Part shown: positions 7,997 to 16,929 of the stretch, piece by piece
Position numbering within the stretch: the stretch's first letter is position 1
Layout of the letters: each line of letters begins with the position of its first letter
From: Rahnella inusitata_A
Lineage (GTDB): Bacteria > Pseudomonadota > Gammaproteobacteria > Enterobacterales > Enterobacteriaceae
DNA: 64,000 nt
NCBI RefSeq assembly: GCF_965118895.1
Contig: NZ_CBCPJJ010000018.1
Location: 94,160-158,159, forward strand
Reading direction: 5' to 3'
Notes under the pieces: model-generated
The model's database searches: none
The model's input: the letters and a program-made list of their open reading frames with translations, nothing else
Told to the model about the DNA's origin: nothing
Program-made: the position numbers and the translations under genes

Positions 7997-9920
7997 GCTT
8001 GAAATCTCTTTTGCTGACCTGGGGCTGTCTGCTCCGATCATTTCTGCCCTTACCGATTTGGGCTACGAAAAACCTTCACCAATCCAGGCTGAGTGTATTC
8101 CTCACCTGCTGAGCGGCCGCGATGTTCTGGGTATGGCGCAGACCGGTTCCGGTAAAACTGCCGCATTCTCTTTACCTTTGCTGCACAACATTGATGCTTC
8201 ACTGAAAGCACCACAAATTCTTGTTCTGGCACCAACCCGCGAACTGGCGGTTCAGGTTGCTGAAGCAATGACTGACTTCTCTAAACATATGCATGGCGTG
8301 AATGTGGTTGCCCTTTATGGCGGCCAGCGCTATGACGTTCAGCTGCGCGCACTGCGTCAAGGTCCACAAGTCGTTGTGGGTACCCCGGGCCGCCTGCTGG
8401 ACCACCTGAAACGTGGCACCCTGAACCTCTCTAACCTGAGCGGTCTGGTACTGGACGAAGCCGATGAAATGCTGCGTATGGGCTTCATCGAAGACGTCGA
8501 AACTATCATGGCGCAGATCCCGGCTCAACATCAGACCGCGTTGTTCTCTGCCACTATGCCAGAAGCGATCCGTCGTATTACACGTCGCTTTATGAAAGAT
8601 CCACAGGAAGTGCGCATTCAGTCAAGCATTACTACCCGTCCGGACATCAGCCAGAGCTACTGGACTGTACACGGCCTGCGTAAGAATGAAGCTCTGGTGC
8701 GTTTCCTGGAAGCTGAAGACTTTGATGCAGCTATCATCTTCGTGCGTACTAAAAGCGCGACGCTGGAAGTGGCTGAAGCCCTGGAACGTAGCGGCTACAG
8801 CAGCGCTGCACTGAACGGCGACATGAACCAGGCCCTGCGTGAGCAGACTCTGGAACGTCTGAAAGATGGCCGTCTGGACATTCTGATCGCAACCGACGTG
8901 GCAGCACGTGGTCTCGACGTAGAACGTATCAGCCTGGTTGTTAACTACGACATCCCGATGGACTCCGAGTCTTACGTTCACCGTATCGGCCGTACCGGTC
9001 GTGCGGGTCGTGCAGGTCGCGCATTGCTGTTCGTTGAGAACCGTGAACGCCGCCTGTTGCGCAACATTGAACGCACCATGAAGCTGACTATTCCAGAAGT
9101 TGAAATTCCTACTGCTGATGTGCTGGGCGAGCGTCGTCTTGCTAAGTTCGCAGCAAAAGTTCAGCAACAACTGGAAAGCAGCGATCTGGATCAGTACCGC
9201 GCGCTGTTGGCTAAACTGCAACCTGCAGAAGAGCTGGACATCGAAACGCTGGCTGCTGCACTGCTGAAAATGGCACAGGGCGAACGTCCTCTGATCGTTG
9301 CCGCTGACCCAATCTTCAAAAGCCGTCCACCGCGTCGTGAATTTGAAGAACGTGGCGACCGCGGTGACCGTGGCGATCGTCGTGATCGTCCGGCTCGCAG
9401 CAATGACCGTCCTGCGCGTGATGGCGACAGCCCACGTCGTGAACGTCGTGAAGCTGGCGATATGGAACTGTACCGTATCGAAGTGGGTCGTGATGATGGT
9501 GTTGAAGTTCGTCACATCGTTGGTGCGATTGCTAACGAAGGCGACATCAGCAGCCGTTACATCGGTAACATCAAGCTGTTCGGTACGCATTCCACTATCG
9601 AACTGCCAAAAGGTATGCCTGGCGAGATTCTGTCTCATTTCACCCGTACCCGCATCCTGAACAAACCGATGAACATGCAGTTGCTGGGTGATGCTCAGCC
9701 ACAGCCTGCACGTCGCGAACGTCCGGCCGGTGCTGGTGGTGAGCGTCGTGGTAACGGTGCTCCGCGTCCTTTCAACGGTGATCGTCCTGCCGGTGCTGGT
9801 GGTGAACGTCGTGGTAACGGCGCTCCACGTTCTTTCAGCGGCGACCGTCGTGAAGGTTCTTCAGCAGCTGGCGAACGTCGTCCGCCAAGCCGCGCACCAC
9901 GTCGTACTACTGACGCATAA
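7986..9920 (+). CDS. deaD: DEAD-box cold-shock RNA helicase DeaD (CsdA)
   Basis: DeaD unwinds RNA during 50S assembly and mRNA decay, mainly in the cold. The 644-residue product has the Q motif, Walker A AQTGSGKT, DEAD box (LDEADEMLRMGF), SAT, and HRIGRTGRAGR of the helicase core, followed by the DbpA-like RNA-binding domain (YRIEVGRDDGVEVRHIVGAI). A basic Arg/Asp-Gly tract (about 9350-9455) links the domains, and the tail carries two copies of a 21-residue Gly/Arg unit. The start at 7986 is chosen because GAGG stands nine bases before it and MTTELEISFADLG matches the family. It overlaps yrbN. Confidence 0.97.
   Translation: MTTELEISFADLGLSAPIISALTDLGYEKPSPIQAECIPHLLSGRDVLGMAQTGSGKTAAFSLPLLHNIDASLKAPQILVLAPTRELAVQVAEAMTDFSKHMHGVNVVALYGGQRYDVQLRALRQGPQVVVGTPGRLLDHLKRGTLNLSNLSGLVLDEADEMLRMGFIEDVETIMAQIPAQHQTALFSATMPEAIRRITRRFMKDPQEVRIQSSITTRPDISQSYWTVHGLRKNEALVRFLEAEDFDAAIIFVRTKSATLEVAEALERSGYSSAALNGDMNQALREQTLERLKDGRLDILIATDVAARGLDVERISLVVNYDIPMDSESYVHRIGRTGRAGRAGRALLFVENRERRLLRNIERTMKLTIPEVEIPTADVLGERRLAKFAAKVQQQLESSDLDQYRALLAKLQPAEELDIETLAAALLKMAQGERPLIVAADPIFKSRPPRREFEERGDRGDRGDRRDRPARSNDRPARDGDSPRRERREAGDMELYRIEVGRDDGVEVRHIVGAIANEGDISSRYIGNIKLFGTHSTIELPKGMPGEILSHFTRTRILNKPMNMQLLGDAQPQPARRERPAGAGGERRGNGAPRPFNGDRPAGAGGERRGNGAPRSFSGDRREGSSAAGERRPPSRAPRRTTDA
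9720..9845 (+). repeat. 63-bp tandem repeat in the deaD tail
   Basis: Two adjacent in-frame 63-base units (9720-9782 and 9783-9845) each encode RPAGAGGERRGNGAPR followed by a short PFNGD or SFSGD. They differ at a handful of mostly synonymous positions. A third, decayed copy (ERRPPSRAPRR) follows. The unit is an RGG-like RNA-binding tail module. Confidence 0.9.
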
Positions 9921-9955
9921 TTTATCGCGCTTCGGTTTACTGAAGCTTAGATAAT

Positions 9956-9988
9956 AAAAAACCAGCCTTTACCGGCTGGTTTTTTTTC
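9956..9988 (+). terminator. Bidirectional terminator between deaD and yhbW
   Basis: CCAGCC (9962-9967) pairs with GGCTGG (9974-9979), extended by flanking A and T runs on either side. The long T run on the plus strand ends deaD, and the A run gives a T run for the leftward yhbW transcript. Confidence 0.9.
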
Positions 9989-10009
9989 GTCTGTGATTTG
10001 TCGAAGTGC

Positions 10010-11035
10010 TTAGCTGATACGGTGCTCTTTTACTAAATCGCCCTGCAACTCCGAGACAATTTCAAACGAGCGCAAACGCGCCTGCTGATCAAAAATCTGT
10101 CCGTTGATCATCAGCTCATCGGCTTCAGTTTCACGCAAAATCGACTGCAAACCCTGACGCAGAGTGTCTTTATTACCGACCACCGACATACGCAGTGCGT
10201 TATCCACACCAAAGCGTTCTGATGCAGACCACAGGCTTTCGATGTTATCCACCGGCGCAGGCAGTTTGCCCGGCATACCACGGCGCAGATTAATGAACTG
10301 CTGCTGATTGGAGGTAAACATCCGGCGCGCTTCTTCATCAGTATCTGCGCCAATCGCGTTGAGACACACCATTGCATAGGGTTTTTCAAGCTGCCCGGAA
10401 GGCTGGAACTTGCTGCGGTAAATAGCTAATGCCTGATACAGCATATCCGGTGCGAAATGCGATGCGAAGGCAAAGGGTAACCCGAGAGCCGCAGCCAGCT
10501 GAGCGCTGTACAGACTTGAACCCAATAGCCAAATCGGCACATGCAATCCCTGACCCGGTACGGCCTGAACTGCCTGGTTCGGCTGAACTTCACCGAAATA
10601 CAGCTGCAATTCCTGCACATCTTTCGGGAAGTTATCGACCTCGCCGGAAAGATGGCGGCGCAGAGCAATCATGGTGCGCTGATCGGTACCCGGCGCGCGG
10701 CCAAGACCCAGGTCGACACGGTTCGGATACAGCGTGGCCAGCGTGCCGAACTGTTCGGCGATCACCAGCGGGGAATGGTTGGGCAGCATGACACCGCCGG
10801 AACCCACGCGAATGGTTTTCGTGCCACCGGCTATGTAGCCCAGCAGCACCGACGTCGCGGCGCTGGCGATGCCGGTCATATTGTGGTGTTCAGCCATCCA
10901 GTATCGTTGATAGCCCCATTTCTCGGCGTGTTGTGCCAGTTCCAGGGAAGATTTAAAAGCCTGCGCGGGATCAGTACCTTGTGGAACAGGTGCCAGATCG
11001 AGAACGGAAAGGGGAACGATGTGTTTATCAGACAT
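10010..11035 (-). CDS. yhbW: Luciferase-like flavin monooxygenase YhbW
   Basis: This is a 341-residue member of the bacterial luciferase-like (LLM) flavin-dependent monooxygenase family, with the typical segments RYWMAEHHNM, GSGGVMLPNHSPL and RVDLGLGRAPGTD. Its substrate is unknown in E. coli as well. The ATG at 11035 aligns with the E. coli start; an in-frame GTG two codons upstream is possible. The gene sits next to deaD, as yhbW does in E. coli, and reads convergently to it. Confidence 0.93.
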   Translation of the reverse strand: MSDKHIVPLSVLDLAPVPQGTDPAQAFKSSLELAQHAEKWGYQRYWMAEHHNMTGIASAATSVLLGYIAGGTKTIRVGSGGVMLPNHSPLVIAEQFGTLATLYPNRVDLGLGRAPGTDQRTMIALRRHLSGEVDNFPKDVQELQLYFGEVQPNQAVQAVPGQGLHVPIWLLGSSLYSAQLAAALGLPFAFASHFAPDMLYQALAIYRSKFQPSGQLEKPYAMVCLNAIGADTDEEARRMFTSNQQQFINLRRGMPGKLPAPVDNIESLWSASERFGVDNALRMSVVGNKDTLRQGLQSILRETEADELMINGQIFDQQARLRSFEIVSELQGDLVKEHRIS

Positions 11036-11375
11036 AGTCACGGCTCACTCGTTGAGGGGCGAAACGAAAGCGGCTCGCCCGCTAAAAATGCTCATAATTA
11101 GAACGAGTATTACCCATTCATTACGGATTGAATACTGCATTTGTGCCTTTCCTGACCCTCTAATTTATATGTGACAGCTATGAATCATGTTTAATTTATC
11201 GTTTCGGCCAATATGTTGTTTTGTGTTAAAACGTCTCTGTCTGCGCCGCTATGATTGAACGTCACCTATGATGAAACTGTTACTCCGAGAACGGAGCGCG
11301 GCAAAAACGGACTATAAAGGAATGGAAACCCCATGCCGTTGAACAAAACTGGCGAAAAAAAGGATCAGGCAACAC
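11036..11375. other. Divergent intergenic region yhbW / exporter operon
   Basis: This 340-base stretch separates the yhbW start from the HlyD-type gene and must hold the promoters of both. It is AT-rich in the middle (11090-11235). I see no convincing -35/-10 pair or operator. A 16-codon frame (11333-11383) preceded by AAAGG ends inside the start of the next gene. Confidence 0.5.
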
Positions 11376-12350
11376 ATGAGTAAACGTATTTTATTGACCC
11401 TTCTGCTGGTCGCCGTGGCGGTGTCATTAGCGGTCTTATTCCGCGCGCATAATCAGGATTTATTGTTGCAGGGCGAAGTGGATGCGCCTGAGGTTATTGT
11501 CGCCTCGAAAGCCAAAGGCCGCGTGATCGAACGTCATGTCGAGCGGGGTGATGACGTCAAAGCCGGTCAGTTACTGATAACCCTCGACAGCCCGGAAATG
11601 ATGGCGCAGTTGCGTGCGCTTGAAGCGGCACGCGATCAGGCAAAGGCTCAGCTCGATCTCTCCGTAAACGGCACTCGTGAAGAAAGTATTCGCAATCTGA
11701 AAGCCACGCTGGCGCAGTCTCAGGCCGAATACATCAATGCCCGCGATCTCTATAATCGCAACGCCAAAGTCGCGGCGAAAGGATTTATTTCTGCGTCTGA
11801 TTTAGAAGATTCCCGCCGTGCCCGCGACAGCGCGTATCAGCAGGTTTTGGTCGCCAAAGCCAATCTTGATGAAGGCACCAATGGCGACCGCGTTGAACAA
11901 CGCGAAAGCTATGCCGCACAATTGCGTCAGGCAGAAGAGGATTTACTTGAGCTGAAAGCGCAAACCGACGACTTACAGGTCAAAGCGCCGGTCGCGGGTG
12001 AGGTGGGGCCGATCCCGGTGGAAGTTGGCGAGCTGGAAAGTGCCAACAGTCCGTTGTTGACGTTAGTGCGTTTGCCGGACGCCTATTTCGTCTTTAACCT
12101 GCGTGAAGATATTTTGGCCGGCGTGCGCAAAGGTGACAAAGTGCAGATGCGCGTGCCTGCACTAAATAACCAGATGATTGAAGCCGAAGTGCGCTACATC
12201 GCGCCGCTTGGTGATTACGCCACCAAGCGCGCCACCCGTGCTACAGGCGACTTCGATCTCAAGACCTTTGAAGTACGTCTCTACCCGGCGAAACCGGTGC
12301 CCGGCCTGCGTCAGGGCATGAGCGCGCTGTGGCAGTGGAAGGCGAAGTGA
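11376..12350 (+). CDS. HlyD-family periplasmic adaptor (membrane fusion protein)
   Basis: The 324-residue product is a membrane fusion protein that would link an inner-membrane exporter to an outer-membrane channel. Residues 5-23 form a single N-terminal membrane anchor, followed by a biotinyl/lipoyl-like half-motif (VIVASKAKGRVIERHVERGD), a long coiled coil from about residue 75 to 195 (LEAARDQAKAQL, YAAQLRQAEEDL), the second lipoyl half (VKAPVAGEVGPIPVEVGE) and a beta-barrel end. AAGGA precedes the ATG. It overlaps the first permease gene. It resembles YhiI/YbhG-type adaptors of E. coli; the substrate is not predictable. Confidence 0.88.
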   Translation: MSKRILLTLLLVAVAVSLAVLFRAHNQDLLLQGEVDAPEVIVASKAKGRVIERHVERGDDVKAGQLLITLDSPEMMAQLRALEAARDQAKAQLDLSVNGTREESIRNLKATLAQSQAEYINARDLYNRNAKVAAKGFISASDLEDSRRARDSAYQQVLVAKANLDEGTNGDRVEQRESYAAQLRQAEEDLLELKAQTDDLQVKAPVAGEVGPIPVEVGELESANSPLLTLVRLPDAYFVFNLREDILAGVRKGDKVQMRVPALNNQMIEAEVRYIAPLGDYATKRATRATGDFDLKTFEVRLYPAKPVPGLRQGMSALWQWKAK

Positions 12351-13519
12351 AGCGGGTCAAAGCGCCGCGCAGTGAAAGGATAAAGGCCGGGTGGCGCTGC
12401 TTTAGCCGTGCTTTTAACCGGGAGGTCAGTTTTGCTTTCCGCAAGCCGGTGATCCACTGGCTGTGCTGGATTTTCCCCTTGCTGCTGTTCGGGCTTATCA
12501 GCAGCAATTTCTCGGAAGGCACCTTGCTGGATTTACCGGTATCGGTAGTCGATAACGATCACAGCAGCCTGTCAAAAACGCTAATCCGTAAACTGGATGC
12601 CGGGTCCCACGCTCACGTTCAGGCGTTTAACGGTGGATTGCAGGAGGCCGAATACCGGTTACGCACTGCACAAGATTATGCGCTGCTGTATATTCCCACC
12701 GATTTCGAAGCCGACGTACTGGCCGGAAAACAGCCGAGCGTCGTGCTGTACTATAACGCTTTGTTCTATGGTGCCGGTTTGTACTCCACGCAGGATTTCA
12801 GCGGGCTTATCACCGAACTTAACACCAGTTACCGTTCGATTATCGCTACGGAAATCGGCAAAACGCTGCCATCGCTGGCCAGCGTCGATCTCTCCTACGG
12901 TAGCCTGTTCAACGCCAGCGGCAGCTATATTTACTACCAGCAGTTCGCCGCGACCATTCACCTGCTGCAACTTTTCACAGTGACCTGCATGATCTACGTG
13001 ATGGCACGCAGTCAGGCGTTGCTCAGCGCACCGTCGTTTACCCTGGCGCTGCTCGGAAAACTTGCCCCTTACACGCTGTGTTTCACAACCTTGCTGATGG
13101 TGGAAATCGCCATGCTGGTGGGGTTCTTCGATGCGCGGGTTAGCGGCAATCCGCTCTATATGTTGCTTGTCGGCTTCTTCTATGTGGTTGCCGCCCAGAG
13201 CCTCGGGTTACTGCTGTTCACCTTCACCAAAACCACCATTACTGCCTACACCATGATGGGGATTTTCGTCAGTATCGCGCTGACCTTCTCCGGCATGGCG
13301 GTGCCGGTGCTCTCGATGCCGCTGCCCGCAAGGATAATCTCCGCTATCGAACCGCTGAGTTACGCGCTGGCGGCAATGTTTGACGTTTTCCTGCGTGAAG
13401 TCTCGGTGCGCGGTATTTTAATGGTCTGCTGCATCCTGCTGATTTACCCGCTGGTCACCGGCTTCCTGGTACGTAAACGGTTATACATGCGAATGAAACA
13501 ACAGGAGCCAGGAAAATGA
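12347..13519 (+). CDS. ABC-2 type transporter permease (first of two)
   Basis: This 390-residue inner-membrane protein has one N-terminal membrane segment (about residues 35-55), a large periplasmic domain with the motif LPVSVVDNDHSSLSKTLIRK, and five or so C-terminal helices: the YhhJ/YbhR-type ABC-2 layout. The GTG at 12347 overlaps the TGA of the adaptor gene by four bases and has GGAAGG just upstream; GTG codons at 12329 and 12335 are alternatives. Its 3' end overlaps the next permease by four bases (ATGA). No ATP-binding gene lies in this operon. Confidence 0.85.
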   Translation: MKRVKAPRSERIKAGWRCFSRAFNREVSFAFRKPVIHWLCWIFPLLLFGLISSNFSEGTLLDLPVSVVDNDHSSLSKTLIRKLDAGSHAHVQAFNGGLQEAEYRLRTAQDYALLYIPTDFEADVLAGKQPSVVLYYNALFYGAGLYSTQDFSGLITELNTSYRSIIATEIGKTLPSLASVDLSYGSLFNASGSYIYYQQFAATIHLLQLFTVTCMIYVMARSQALLSAPSFTLALLGKLAPYTLCFTTLLMVEIAMLVGFFDARVSGNPLYMLLVGFFYVVAAQSLGLLLFTFTKTTITAYTMMGIFVSIALTFSGMAVPVLSMPLPARIISAIEPLSYALAAMFDVFLREVSVRGILMVCCILLIYPLVTGFLVRKRLYMRMKQQEPGK

Positions 13520-14679
13520 CCCGTCGTGAATGGTTCAAAACCTGGTGGGGTACGTTTAGCAAAGTGCTGACCGGCCTGCTTGATAAACCGATGTGGATGA
13601 TGTTGCTGATTTCGCTGTGCGTGATGAGCCTGGTCTACGCCAACCGTACGGTGTGGGATTTGCCGGTGGCGGTGGTTGATCAAGACCACAGCTCCGCCAG
13701 CCGGATGCTGACCCGACAGCTGGACGCCACGTCGAAAGTCAAAACCGTGCAGTACGAAAATCTGGCGGATGCGGAACACGATCTGGCGCTGCGCCAGCTG
13801 TTTGCGGTAATTATCATGCCGGTGGATCTTGAAAAGAAGATCCTCGCTGGTCAGAACATTGTGATCCCGGTGTACGGCGATGCCACCAACCGGCTGGCGA
13901 ACGGCCAGATCCAGCAGGATGTGCTGGCTGCGTACCAGTCGATCCTTACGCAGTACAATAGTGATCTCCTGCTGCGTAACGGATTCAGCGAACGACAGGC
14001 CAGCGTCGTATTGTCGCCAATGGTCGGCCAGACGCTTGACCTGTTTAACCCCGGCATCAGTTTCGCGGCGATCATTTTCCCCGGCCTGCTGGTGATGTTA
14101 TTACAGCATTCCCTATTGATCGCCAGCGTGCGCGTCAGCATCGTGCTTAACAGCGGCCCCTCAGGAAAACCGGCGATCCCGGCATTTCTTGGCGGGATTT
14201 CGGCGCTGATCCCGGTGTGGCTATTTTTATCGATTGTCCTCTTCGTGCTGTGGCCATGGATCCTGGGCTACCGGCAAACGGCGAGTATTCCTGAGATCCT
14301 CTTGCTGACGTTTCCGTTCCTGCTGGCAGTGTTAGGGCTGGGTAAACTGGTGACGGAATGCCTGCGCAGCGTTGAACTTATCTACCTGACGTTAGCTTTT
14401 CTGACCACGCCGGTGTTCTACATTTCCGGCACTATCTGGCCGCTTCAGGCAATGCCCGCGTGGGTGAGGGGGATTTCGTCCATGCTACCGTCAACGTGGG
14501 CAACTAAAGCGATTGCCGGGGTGAATCAGATGGGATTGCCGTTCAGAGACGTCGGCGGCGATATTCTGATGTTGCTGCTTCTCTGCGTTTTTTACACCTT
14601 TATCGGAATCGCGGTGGGCATGCTGCGCGATGGCGTCCGGCTGCGGGCGATGTTCCGACGCAAACATAAAAGCGTATGA
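13516..14679 (+). CDS. ABC-2 type transporter permease (second of two)
   Basis: The 387-residue product is a paralogue of the preceding permease: the same topology and the related motif LPVAVVDQDHSSASRMLTRQ after the first membrane helix, then clustered helices from about residue 180 to the end. The ATG overlaps the preceding stop by four bases, so the two are translated together and probably form a heterodimeric channel. Where the ATPase is encoded is unclear. A perfect hairpin terminator follows. Confidence 0.85.
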   Translation: MTRREWFKTWWGTFSKVLTGLLDKPMWMMLLISLCVMSLVYANRTVWDLPVAVVDQDHSSASRMLTRQLDATSKVKTVQYENLADAEHDLALRQLFAVIIMPVDLEKKILAGQNIVIPVYGDATNRLANGQIQQDVLAAYQSILTQYNSDLLLRNGFSERQASVVLSPMVGQTLDLFNPGISFAAIIFPGLLVMLLQHSLLIASVRVSIVLNSGPSGKPAIPAFLGGISALIPVWLFLSIVLFVLWPWILGYRQTASIPEILLLTFPFLLAVLGLGKLVTECLRSVELIYLTLAFLTTPVFYISGTIWPLQAMPAWVRGISSMLPSTWATKAIAGVNQMGLPFRDVGGDILMLLLLCVFYTFIGIAVGMLRDGVRLRAMFRRKHKSV

Positions 14680-14683
14680 TCAA

Positions 14684-14720
14684 AAAAGGGATATGACCGC
14701 AACGTCATATCCCTTTTGCG
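14684..14720 (+). terminator. Terminator between exporter operon and ubiV
   Basis: A perfect 14 base-pair stem (14684-14697 with 14704-14717, loop CGCAAC) begins with AAAA and ends with TTTT, so it can serve both the rightward exporter operon and the leftward ubiUV transcript, whose stop is 20 bases away. Confidence 0.85.
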
Positions 14721-14736
14721 TTAGTGCGTCAGACGA

Positions 14737-15615
14737 TTACTGGCGCAGTTCCAGCCCGGCGACGCGCTGCCAGTAGCCGTTACAGTCGGCTTTATCGGTC
14801 AGATGAAGTGGCGCTAATCCGCGCTCGTTATTGCGGAAGGCTTCCAGCGTGGCGAGCGAGTCCATGCTTTCCGGCGAAAGCCGCACGATATCCACCAGCC
14901 CCTGCATCGACATCAGTTCATTACCCAGATTGTAGCAATAGCCGCTCTGCGTCTGGATGCCGTTGAGCACGAACACTTGCTGATTTTCCTGCGACAGGAC
15001 TTTGCGCCCCTGCGGATAATCGATGCAACAGGTTTCACATTCGTCTTTAGCTTTGTTTTCCGAACGTGCGGTGAAACAGCGGGCCGAGTATGCCAGTGGC
15101 AGATGTCCGTAGGAGAGTACTTCCACTTCAAACTTATCGCGGATGCCCAGATCCTGGCACTGGTTAAGCAGATTGACCAGCCAGTCGCGGGAAAGCTCTA
15201 CCGGCATACACCAGCGCATCATCCCCTGTTTTTGCAAAATTTTGAGTGTGACCGCGTTGTAGCAATTCAGCGCATGGCCGACCACAAACGGCAGGTTACG
15301 CTCCGCCGCCATATTCACTGCGCCGAAATCATTGGCCTCCAGCAAGAATTCGCCGTTTTCGACGTAGCGCTTGAGTTCGTTGAGTTCGGAGGGCGCCTGC
15401 AATAAAGCCAGCGTGGAGATCACCACCTGTTTGCCGGTTGCTGCCAGCTGGCGTGCAATCTCCATCCAGTCGTTCACTTTCATCTCACGGCGTTTGGTAC
15501 AGACATTTTCTCCGAGATAAATGACGTCGGCGCTGCTTTCTGCAGCGGCCTGATAAAATGCCTCAACCTGCGCTTTCGGCCAGTAATACAGGATCGCCCC
15601 TAAAGAATATTTCAT
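14737..15615 (-). CDS. ubiV: Ubiquinone biosynthesis protein UbiV (YhbV)
   Basis: UbiV forms a heterodimer with UbiU that is needed for the oxygen-independent hydroxylation steps of ubiquinone synthesis in E. coli; both are U32 peptidase-family [4Fe-4S] proteins. The 292-residue product keeps the ligand cysteines: Cys39 (YLGENVC) and the cluster CFTARSENKAKDECETCC near residues 180-197. The start MKYSLGAILYYWPK matches E. coli; an extra ATG stands just before it at 15618. It starts 15 bases after the ubiU stop on the same strand, so the two form an operon. Confidence 0.95.
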   Translation of the reverse strand: MKYSLGAILYYWPKAQVEAFYQAAAESSADVIYLGENVCTKRREMKVNDWMEIARQLAATGKQVVISTLALLQAPSELNELKRYVENGEFLLEANDFGAVNMAAERNLPFVVGHALNCYNAVTLKILQKQGMMRWCMPVELSRDWLVNLLNQCQDLGIRDKFEVEVLSYGHLPLAYSARCFTARSENKAKDECETCCIDYPQGRKVLSQENQQVFVLNGIQTQSGYCYNLGNELMSMQGLVDIVRLSPESMDSLATLEAFRNNERGLAPLHLTDKADCNGYWQRVAGLELRQ

Positions 15616-15629
15616 CATCGTCTCTTCAC

Positions 15630-16625
15630 TTACTGCCATTTGCGATGATACGCACCGAGCGTGGTTTGCGTACCTTCAGACATTGCACCCAGCGTGCTCA
15701 TCCACGTGGCATCGGTTTTGAAATTCTGCGGATCGGCCATGCAGCGGTCGATCGCCGCCCGCCAGACCTTTGCCACCTGGCTGACATACGCCGGGCTGCG
15801 CTGGCGTCCTTCAATTTTCACCGACGCTATATTGGCGGCGAATAATTCCGGCAAAAGCTCCAGCGTATTCAGGCTGGTCGGCTCTTCCAGCGCGTGATAC
15901 TTCGCGCCATCCACCAGATAACGGCCTTTGCACAGCGTCGGATAACCGGCATTTTCGCCTTCGTCATAACGGTCGATCAGCACATCGTTCAGGCGGGATT
16001 CCATGCCCTGTGCCGTTTGCTGCCAGCGGACAAAGCGCGCCGGCGAACACGCGCCAACGGTGTTTGGGGATTCCCCGGTCAGATAGGAGGACAGATAGCA
16101 GCGGCCTTCGGCCATGATGCACAGACTGCCGAACGCGAACACTTCCAGCGGCACCACCGTCGTGCGTGACAGCTGGCGCACCTGATGCATCGAAAGCACG
16201 CGCGGCAGCACCACGCGGGCGACGTCAAAATTACGTTTATAGAAACGAATGGCTTCATCGTTGGTGGCAGATGCCTGCACCGAGACGTGGCGTTCAACCT
16301 GAGGATATTTATTGGCGGCGTAATCAAGCATCGCGATATCAGCGAGGATCAGCGCATCGGCACCGAGCTGCGCGGCCATGTCCACGGCGCGTTCCCAGCG
16401 CTGATAACCGTCCGGATGTGCAAATGTGTTGATGGCAATATGCAGTTTACGACGGTGACGGTGAACATAGTTGGCCGCCTCCTGGAGCTTTTTCTCGGTG
16501 AAATTCAGGCCGGCAAAATGACGCGCATTTGTATCATCTTTCAGACCGATATAAACCGCATCGGCGCCATTATCGACTGCCGCTTTCAGCGCAGGTAAAT
16601 TCCCTGCCGGGCAAAGTAGCTCCAT
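15630..16625 (-). CDS. ubiU: Ubiquinone biosynthesis protein UbiU (YhbU)
   Basis: UbiU is the partner of UbiV in anaerobic ubiquinone synthesis. The 331-residue product (same as E. coli) begins MELLCPAGNLPALKAAV, the U32 family start, and keeps cysteines at GSLCIMAEGRCYLSS, TVGACSPARF and YPTLCKGRY, which match the four Fe-S ligands of E. coli UbiU. AAGGAA lies seven bases before the ATG at 16625; the longer open frame upstream has no family similarity. It is divergent from ubiT, with an FNR-like site in front. Confidence 0.96.
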   Translation of the reverse strand: MELLCPAGNLPALKAAVDNGADAVYIGLKDDTNARHFAGLNFTEKKLQEAANYVHRHRRKLHIAINTFAHPDGYQRWERAVDMAAQLGADALILADIAMLDYAANKYPQVERHVSVQASATNDEAIRFYKRNFDVARVVLPRVLSMHQVRQLSRTTVVPLEVFAFGSLCIMAEGRCYLSSYLTGESPNTVGACSPARFVRWQQTAQGMESRLNDVLIDRYDEGENAGYPTLCKGRYLVDGAKYHALEEPTSLNTLELLPELFAANIASVKIEGRQRSPAYVSQVAKVWRAAIDRCMADPQNFKTDATWMSTLGAMSEGTQTTLGAYHRKWQ

Positions 16626-16664
16626 GATCATTCCTTGCTGCAACCGGACAGCGTAGCTGAAGGG

Positions 16665-16678
16665 TTGATAGTGATGAA
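16665..16678 (-). promoter_or_regulatory. FNR-like site upstream of ubiUV
   Basis: TTGATAGTGATGAA matches the FNR consensus TTGAT-N4-ATCAA at nine of ten positions. It lies 40-53 bases before the ubiU start. Anaerobic activation by FNR would fit the oxygen-independent role of UbiUV, and FNR control of ubiUV is known in E. coli. The exact promoter is not evident. Confidence 0.5.
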
Positions 16679-16929
16679 AAGCCATGTGCCGACGTAATTC
16701 ATTCATCAGCGAAGGCTTTGATTGGCGAACCATTTTAGAGAAGCTATAGATGCAATATTTTGATTTGAGGCAGTTTATGGGGTGTTGAGAGGGGGAGTTA
16801 GGGCCGGGGAGGTTGTACGTGACGTTTTTCTGTTGCAGTATTTATTGACGCAGGCCGCTGAATGAGTCTGGTGATGTGGCAAAATAGTGCCGAGAGTTGC
16901 CTAAAAAGTTACCGAAAGGAGTAGTGCCA

